Source: an uncultured Candidatus Saccharibacteria bacterium
GTDB lineage: Bacteria; Patescibacteriota; Saccharimonadia; Saccharimonadales; Saccharimonadaceae
Assembly: GCA_938041555.1 (NCBI GenBank)
Contig: CALIAC010000016.1
Span: 1-55,669 of the forward strand
DNA: 55,669 bases
Direction: 5' to 3'
Shown here piece by piece: positions 50,101-55,669 of the stretch; the stretch's first letter is position 1; every line of letters begins with the position of its first letter. The notes beneath the pieces are model-generated. The model had not been told where the DNA came from. It made no database searches and saw only the letters and a program-made list of their open reading frames with translations. Position numbers and translations under genes: made by a program.

Positions 50101-51642
50101 ATGTCTGAAGACCAAAAACACCAACTACAAACATCACTATGGAATATTGCGAATGATCTGCGTGGTAAGATGAATGCAGATGAGTTCCGTGACTATATTC
50201 TTGGCTTTATTTTCTATAAATATCTATCTGAAAAGCTTGAGCTCTATGCAGATGGACTGCTAGAGGCCGAGGGCACAACGTACTGCCAGCTCAACGATAC
50301 GGATGCTGATTTCATTCACGAAATCCGTAGTGCCGCGCTCGATAGCTTGGGGTATTTCTTGCTGCCAAGTGAGCTTTTTACGCGAATGGCAGAGCGCACT
50401 GATCTGAGTGATTTTATCGAAGATTTGCAGGCTATTTTGAACCATATAGAGCAGAGCACTATCGGCACCAGCAGCCAGGATGATTTTGACCATCTGTTTT
50501 CTGAGCTAGATCTTAACTCTACCAAGCTTGGCAAAACTGTAGGTGAGCGCGCTGAGCTAATTGCTAAAGTATTGCGCCACCTTGGCACTATCGACTTCCA
50601 GCTAGGCAATAGCCAAATCGATATTTTGGGTGACGCCTACGAATATCTTATTAGCCAGTTCGCTAGTGGTGCAGGCAAGAAGGCCGGTGAATTCTACACG
50701 CCACAAGAGGTAAGCGAAGTTCTTGCGCGCATCGTGACGCTGGGCAAAACGCGCATTCGGAGTGTGTATGACCCAACTTGCGGCTCGGGCTCGCTGCTCC
50801 TACGAATTGGGCGGCATGCCCAGGTGAGTGAATATTTTGGCCAGGAAATGAACGGTACCACCTACAACCTAGCCCGCATGAATATGATTTTGCATGATAT
50901 TCACTTTGATGCGTTTGATATCAAGAACGATGATACGCTTGAGCACCCACAGCATCTGAGCCAGCGCTTTGAGGCAGTGGTGGCCAACCCACCCTTTAGT
51001 GCCAAGTGGGCGGGTGACAAAAACCCACTGCATGCGAATGATGAACGCTTTAGCCCATGGGGTAGGTTGGCGCCAAGTAGCAAGGCAGACTATGCTTTCA
51101 TTGCCCACATGTTGCACCACCTGGCGGATAATGGCACCATGGCGGTTGTGATGCCGCATGGGGCGCTATTCCGCGGCGCGGCAGAAGGTATAATTCGCCA
51201 GCACATTATCGAGCGGAATTTGCTTGATGCAGTGATTGGTCTGCCGGCAAATTTGTTCTACGGTACCAGCATTCCGGCTTGTATTTTGGTATTTAAAAAG
51301 TGCCGCACGCATAGTGGCGTACTATTTATCGATGCCAGCCGTGAATTTATTAAGGGCAAGAACCAAAACCAATTAGGCCCAGATAATATTAATAAGATTA
51401 TAGATACGTACGCTAACTGGGCAGAGGTAGATAAATACAGCCACATCGCTGAGCCAACAGAGCTAGCCGAGAATGACTACAACCTTAACATCCCGCGCTA
51501 TGTAGATACCTTCGAAGAAGAGGCGCCAATCGACCTTACCGCCACCGCGCATGACATTCGCCAAATTAATACCCAGCTGGCCGAGGTAGATAAAACCATT
51601 GCTGCCTTTTGCCAGGAACTGGGGATTGAGGGCGTGGAGTGA
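50101..51642 (+). CDS. hsdM: type I restriction-modification methyltransferase subunit HsdM
   Basis: 513 residues. N-terminal HsdM helical domain (LWNIANDLRGKMNADEFRDYILGFIFYKYLSE), then the N6-adenine methylase core with the SAM-binding motif YDPTCGSGSLLL (near 223-234) and the catalytic NPPF motif (VVANPPFSAKW near 297). Methylates adenine in the site read by HsdS. The TGA stop overlaps the HsdS start. Confidence 0.97.
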   Translation: MSEDQKHQLQTSLWNIANDLRGKMNADEFRDYILGFIFYKYLSEKLELYADGLLEAEGTTYCQLNDTDADFIHEIRSAALDSLGYFLLPSELFTRMAERTDLSDFIEDLQAILNHIEQSTIGTSSQDDFDHLFSELDLNSTKLGKTVGERAELIAKVLRHLGTIDFQLGNSQIDILGDAYEYLISQFASGAGKKAGEFYTPQEVSEVLARIVTLGKTRIRSVYDPTCGSGSLLLRIGRHAQVSEYFGQEMNGTTYNLARMNMILHDIHFDAFDIKNDDTLEHPQHLSQRFEAVVANPPFSAKWAGDKNPLHANDERFSPWGRLAPSSKADYAFIAHMLHHLADNGTMAVVMPHGALFRGAAEGIIRQHIIERNLLDAVIGLPANLFYGTSIPACILVFKKCRTHSGVLFIDASREFIKGKNQNQLGPDNINKIIDTYANWAEVDKYSHIAEPTELAENDYNLNIPRYVDTFEEEAPIDLTATAHDIRQINTQLAEVDKTIAAFCQELGIEGVE

Positions 51643-52832
51643 TGAACGCTACAAAGCGGACACCCCAGCTGCGCTTCCCAGAGTTTACGGGTGAGTGGAG
51701 AAAGAAGCGGCTAGGGGAGATAGGATCAGCTGCAATGTGTAAAAGAATTTTTAAGAATCAAACTAAGCCGAGTGGAGATGTGCCATTTTACACAATTGGT
51801 ACTTTTGGTAAAAATCCGAGTGCGTTTATAGACAAGAGACTATTTGATGAGTATGTCGGTAAATATCTTTTTCCTAAAAAGGGCGATATTTTAGTTTCTG
51901 CTTCGGGTACAATCGGGCGACTAGTTGTCTATGATGGTGAGCCTGCTTACTTCCAAGATTCGAATATAATTTGGCTACAGCATGATGAGGGTCTAATATT
52001 AAATACTTTTTTAAAATATGTCTATAGCAGGATTAATTGGATTGTGGAAAGTAGTACCATGCCTAGGCTGTACAATAGTAATTTTCTTGCAACGAGAGTA
52101 GACATGCCAGACACTAAAGAGCAGCAAAAAATCGCCACCTTTCTTGCTGCGGTGGATAAGCGGGTGGCGCTGCTAGAGCGCAAGGTGCAGCAGCTAGAGG
52201 CGTACAAGCGCGGTGTCATGCAGCGGCTGTTTAGCCAGCAGCTCCGCTTCACTCGCCCAGACGGCTCACACTTCCCAGCGTGGCAAGAGAGGCGGCTAGG
52301 AGAAATGTTGTCAATACCAGATAAAATAAAGCAAAATAATGTAGACGCCAGTAGAATATTGACAGTAAAGTTACATCTAAACGGCGTTGCTAAAAGTGCT
52401 AAAACTGAAACTTTAAAGATAGGTGCAACGAATTATTATGTTCGTCATGCAGGTCAGTTCATCTATGGTAAACAAAATTTGTTTAATGGAGCCATAGGTA
52501 TAATACCGAACAATCTTGATGGGTTTGTTTCTTCTGGGGATGTTCCTTCGCTTGATATAAATAGGGACAGCTTGATAGATCAGTTTTTATTGTATTTTAT
52601 GTCACAGAGAAATTTTTACAGACGCCTTGAAGCGATAGCAAGTGGCAGCGGCAGTAAGCGTATACATGAATCTCAGCTATTTAACGTGAGAATAAGTATA
52701 CCTAGTCTGAGCGAGCAGCAAAAAATTGCCAAGTTTCTTGCCGCATTAGATGAAAAAATCACCCTCACTCGCCAGCAGCTAGATAAGACAAAACAATTTA
52801 AAAAAGGATTATTGCAAAGGATGTTTGTATGA
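51642..52832 (+). CDS. hsdS: type I restriction-modification specificity subunit HsdS
   Basis: 396 residues from ATG 51642 (GAGGG nine bases upstream; GTG 51639 is the alternative). Two target recognition domains, each followed by a conserved helix: EQQKIATFLAAVDKRVALLERKVQQLEAYKRGVMQRLF near 157-200 and EQQKIAKFLAALDEKITLTRQQLDKTKQFKKGLLQRMF at the end. The recognition domains are visibly more AT-rich than the helix-coding parts, as expected for exchangeable specificity cassettes. The ATGA overlap with the next gene indicates coupling. Confidence 0.95.
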   Translation: MNATKRTPQLRFPEFTGEWRKKRLGEIGSAAMCKRIFKNQTKPSGDVPFYTIGTFGKNPSAFIDKRLFDEYVGKYLFPKKGDILVSASGTIGRLVVYDGEPAYFQDSNIIWLQHDEGLILNTFLKYVYSRINWIVESSTMPRLYNSNFLATRVDMPDTKEQQKIATFLAAVDKRVALLERKVQQLEAYKRGVMQRLFSQQLRFTRPDGSHFPAWQERRLGEMLSIPDKIKQNNVDASRILTVKLHLNGVAKSAKTETLKIGATNYYVRHAGQFIYGKQNLFNGAIGIIPNNLDGFVSSGDVPSLDINRDSLIDQFLLYFMSQRNFYRRLEAIASGSGSKRIHESQLFNVRISIPSLSEQQKIAKFLAALDEKITLTRQQLDKTKQFKKGLLQRMFV

Positions 52833-53425
52833 AAGAATATTTTTCATCCCTAATCCTGTCCATAAGCTCATTTTCAGGGGTTATTTTATGTTATCTATTG
52901 ATTCGTCAGGATATTCCATATGTGAGCTGGGAGATGATCGGGTTGTCTCCTAGTGCTCTTATTATGTTTGTAGTAAGAAATATTGTGTGTATTTTTGGCA
53001 TCTATGGTATTGCTTATATCAGTACATATTTAGCAAAGCGGTATTTTAGTAACACTGGTAGCTTCACTATTGCAGAAATAAAGCCCCTTGAGAGTGTGGC
53101 TGTCCCAACCTATATAGGATTGTTTGTTGTATCTATGGGTGTTGCTTCGGCTGATTTTGACGGGAAAATGGTGGCATCAGGTTTTAATATGGTTGATGCG
53201 GTTGGTGTAGTAACAATGTTGTTACTATTTATCTTTTGGAGAAAAATTGAGCGTATTTTGTACTTTAACCCTATTTGGCTATTGCTAAAATTTAGGTTCT
53301 ATGAGATTAAAGCAGAAGATGGGGGTACGTACACGCTTATTACTCGACGACAAGACATGAAAAACACACAATACATGGATTCGCTTTTGCGAATAAACAA
53401 CTATACCTACATGGAGATAAAATGA
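52829..53425 (+). CDS. KwaA-like membrane protein (Kiwa defence)
   Basis: 198 residues with four membrane spans (about 5-25, 43-68, 90-110, 118-138) and a C-terminal cytoplasmic part of about 60 residues beginning NPIWLLLKFRFYEIKAEDGGTYTLITRR. Size, four-span layout, this P...F-Y-E-[IV] region and the overlap with a DUF4868-like gene all match KwaA of the Kiwa anti-phage system, where a membrane protein senses phage and pairs with KwaB. It overlaps hsdS and the next gene by four bases each. AT-rich compared with hsdM and hsdR, suggesting insertion. Confidence 0.65.
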   Translation: MKEYFSSLILSISSFSGVILCYLLIRQDIPYVSWEMIGLSPSALIMFVVRNIVCIFGIYGIAYISTYLAKRYFSNTGSFTIAEIKPLESVAVPTYIGLFVVSMGVASADFDGKMVASGFNMVDAVGVVTMLLLFIFWRKIERILYFNPIWLLLKFRFYEIKAEDGGTYTLITRRQDMKNTQYMDSLLRINNYTYMEIK

Positions 53426-54336
53426 AGATATTAGCACGTACAAAACTCAAAGATGAGCCATATGTTGTAATTATCGGAGACACTCCGGAAGATAATTTAA
53501 GAAATGATGCTAAAGATAGCTATAAACCCCCGAATATACTGGAAAGTATAAAGTTTACAAACCCTCAGTACGCCCTCGAAGATGGAGAGTGGTTTTATAT
53601 AGAGCTGGTTGATACTGATAAGAAAGAAGAAATGCTTGGTGGATATATTAAGGCAAGTAAATCTATGGCGTCAATAAATCAAATAAGAGGTGATTGTTAC
53701 AGTGAAGTGGATTGTATTTTTGGCGTGGATGGATATAACATATTGTTTACAAAAATTACCCCAAGTTTTGTTATTAAAAATAAATTTATTATCGAGATTG
53801 GGCCGATTAAAAAACTTGATTTGAAGCAAGCTCAGATTAGGAGTCAAGCGGCTGGAATTGAGTTTAACCCATCAAAAATAGATGCCTTTTACAAGGGGGA
53901 CGAGAATAAGCTCTACTTCAGAAGCTTTAGAACTGTCAATAGCTTGTTCTCCGGTATAAACGAATATTATAGGGATGCGAGTGAGCAAGAGGTTCGGAAA
54001 TTTCTTGAACTTGATATATTCGAAGTAGACAAGAGTATAACGCCAGACAAAATTAACTCTGGTATTGTAAAACGTATTGCGGCTATTACCGACGACCCTG
54101 AAATTGGTTTGTACGATAATAGCAATAATTGCAAGAAGAAGACCATTGATGTAGTCAATAGCATTGAAAAAGGAGCATTAGGGGTGGAAGTGCAAAATAA
54201 TAAGATTTTACTAAAAAGGCCTGCTGATGTAAGGGTAGTTTGTGACATACTACTCGGCAATATCTATAGATCACCCATTACTGATGATATGCGTCGTACA
54301 TCAGGAAATATCAGAATAGAGGGTGCGAATAACTAA
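53422..54336 (+). CDS. KwaB-like protein (DUF4868-type)
   Basis: 304 residues, cytoplasmic, no membrane span. Layout resembles KwaB: an N-terminal mixed alpha/beta part (about 1-150, including FVIKNKFIIEIG), then a helical C-terminal part with FRSFRTVNSLFSGINEYYRDASEQEVRKFLELDIFEVD and IVKRIAAITDDPEIG. In Kiwa, KwaB (DUF4868) binds DNA and acts with KwaA against replicating phage DNA. The identification leans on the neighbour as well as the sequence. ATGA overlap with the KwaA-like gene; hsdR starts two bases after its stop. Confidence 0.6.
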   Translation: MKILARTKLKDEPYVVIIGDTPEDNLRNDAKDSYKPPNILESIKFTNPQYALEDGEWFYIELVDTDKKEEMLGGYIKASKSMASINQIRGDCYSEVDCIFGVDGYNILFTKITPSFVIKNKFIIEIGPIKKLDLKQAQIRSQAAGIEFNPSKIDAFYKGDENKLYFRSFRTVNSLFSGINEYYRDASEQEVRKFLELDIFEVDKSITPDKINSGIVKRIAAITDDPEIGLYDNSNNCKKKTIDVVNSIEKGALGVEVQNNKILLKRPADVRVVCDILLGNIYRSPITDDMRRTSGNIRIEGANN

Positions 54337-54338
54337 CA

Positions 54339-55669
54339 TGACCCACCAATCCGAACAAACCCTCGAAAACGATCTCGTTGCCCAGCTGGTAGCTGGTGGG
54401 TATAGCAAGGTTGATTTGCCTGATGAGACGGCGATGCTGGCCAATCTGCGGCGGCAGCTAGAAACGCATAATGCTGCCAAACTTGGTGGCGTGCCGCTCA
54501 CAGATTCGGAATTTAAAAGTGTGCTAAACCACTTGGGCCGCGGCACGGTGTTTGAGCGGGCGAAGACGCTGCGCGATAAAATGTACCTTGTGCGTGAGGA
54601 CGGCAGTAGTGTATATTTAGAGTTTTTTAACACAAGCCAGTGGTGCCAAAACGAATACCAGGTGGCGCAGCAAATTACTAATACCGGCACCTACGAAACG
54701 CGCTATGATGTGACTATACTAATTAATGGCCTGCCATTAGTGCAGATAGAGCTCAAGCGTCGCGGAATAGAGCTGCGCGAGGCGTTTAACCAGATCAATC
54801 GCTACCGCCGCCATAGCTATAGCGCGGGCTATGGACTATTCCAGTATGTGCAGCTGTTTGTCATAAGTAACGGTGTGGATACGAAATATTATGCCAATAC
54901 GGTAAGTAATAGCGGTGATAAGAAAGCAAGCTACGAGTTCACCTACTACTGGACAGATGAGCAGAATGTGCGCATAAGCGAGCTAGGGCAGTTTGCGGAT
55001 ATCTTTTTGGAGCCGTGCCATCTGTCGCAGATGATTGCTAAATATATTGTGCTAAATGAGTCGACCAAGACATTGATGGTGCTGCGGCCATATCAATACT
55101 ATGCGGTAGAGAAGATTGTAGACAAGGTAGCAAAGGGCGTTGGTGGTGGCTATATTTGGCACACGACAGGGAGCGGCAAAACACTGACTAGCTTTAAAGC
55201 GGCGCAGCTAATGACGGAAAATCCAGACATCGACAAAGTGATGTTTGTGGTAGACCGCAGTGACCTAGACTACCAGACGATTAAAGAGTTTAATGCCTTT
55301 AAGGATGGCAGCGTGGATGGTACCGACAGCACCGCTACGTTGGTGCAGCAACTCGCCGACCCTAACACTAAACTGATTGTGACGACCATCCAGAAGCTGG
55401 ATAAGGCTGTGACACGCCAACGCCATGCACAGGCAATGCAGACCGTAAAAAATAAGCGATTCGTATTTATCTTTGATGAGTGTCACCGCTCGCAATTTGG
55501 TGACATGCATCATTCCATTACTAAGAGTTTTAGAAATTATCATTTGTTTGGCTTTACTGGTACGCCGATATTTGCTGATAATGCGTCTAGTGGCGGGCGG
55601 GTCGATCTACGAACAACCGAGCAGGCGTTTGGTGATAAGTTGCATACCTATACAATAGTCGATGCAATT
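54339..55669 (+). CDS. hsdR: type I restriction endonuclease subunit HsdR (partial, runs off window)
   Basis: 443 complete codons from ATG 54339; open at the right edge (family about 1000 residues). The N-terminal PD-(D/E)xK nuclease is visible as YDVTILINGLPLVQIELKRRG (near 120-145). The SF2 translocase follows with Walker A HTTGSGKT near 273, FVVDRSDL, the DEAD-type box IFDECHRSQ and GFTGTPI. Cuts unmethylated DNA after ATP-driven translocation. It is separated from hsdS by the two Kiwa-like genes but remains in the same transcription unit. Confidence 0.95.

Noticed and set aside
1..55669. CRISPR arrays, rRNA genes, insertion sequences, prophage
   Set aside because: No regularly spaced direct repeats, no rRNA-like stretches, no transposase or phage structural genes seen.
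1..55669. Recoding of UGA as an amino acid (as in some CPR phyla)
   Set aside because: UGA ends genes at natural lengths, for example hsdM, hsdS and the KwaA-like gene, and is not found inside conserved domains, so the standard bacterial code fits.

Overview
This window reads as chromosomal DNA of a small-genome member of the Candidate Phyla Radiation, most likely Saccharibacteria (TM7). That is inference from gene content and style: tightly packed genes with ATGA-type overlaps, a ComEC without the C-terminal metallo-beta-lactamase domain, a type IV pilus assembly set, an RNase Y, a shortened TsaB, UGA used as an ordinary stop, and very many promoters placed so that the start codon is also the transcription start. 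No rRNA, CRISPR array or insertion sequence was seen.

Layout. 1-3.5 kb: the end of an RNA-ligase-like gene, then an operon of a YraQ/ArsP-type permease, its TIGR03943 (YcgQ-like) partner and a membrane-anchored beta-propeller protein. 3.6-5.5 kb: radC and dnaJ, the latter behind a CIRCE operator. 5.6-11.1 kb: a four-gene cluster of a MATCAP/QEGLA-type metallopeptidase, an ATP-grasp ligase, an ATP-grasp/retropepsin fusion and a RimK-like ligase; together they look like a writer/eraser system for adding and trimming amino-acid tags. 11.2-14 kb: small membrane protein, YebC and ComEC. 14.3-25.4 kb: tRNA-Lys, a secreted Cys-repeat protein, ruvC, a class A penicillin-binding protein, ruvA, two paralogous HD hydrolases around a CDP-alcohol-phosphatidyltransferase-like membrane protein, a HIT protein, ruvB and a PH-domain membrane protein. 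25.4-29.6 kb: a prepilin, recA, a 2H phosphoesterase, a RecX N-terminal stub fused by overlap to an unknown gene, then intact recX. 29.6-36 kb: PRC-barrel protein and a type IV pilus operon (pilB-pilC, pilM-pilN-pilO and a PilP-like small protein); pilB is split by a 34-base insertion at its His box. 36.1-38.7 kb: tsaE, short tsaB, rny. 39.2-43.4 kb: sortase, enolase, a small secreted protein, phosphoglycerate mutase and two tandem tRNA-Pro genes. 43.4-49.9 kb: PadR regulator with a membrane partner, unknown membrane protein, DUF2188 protein, a large surface glycosidase-like protein ending in an LAXTG-type sorting signal, a TetR-controlled flavin-reductase-like membrane protein, and a GIY-YIG/DUF4357 protein. 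50-55.7 kb: a defence operon hsdM-hsdS-(KwaA-like)-(KwaB-like)-hsdR, with hsdR running off the window.

How it fits together: RecA, RecX, RuvA, RuvB, RuvC, RadC, ComEC and the pilus genes describe DNA uptake and homologous recombination; the sortase, the LAXTG protein, the Cys-repeat protein and the PBP describe the cell surface; the last 6 kb is a defence island that joins type I restriction with a Kiwa-like pair. The observations I would look at first are the tagging-like cluster at 5.6-11.1 kb, the Kiwa-like genes nested inside the restriction operon, the fixed six-base spacing between -10 box and start codon at a dozen genes, and the pilB break with its synonymously diverged duplicate.
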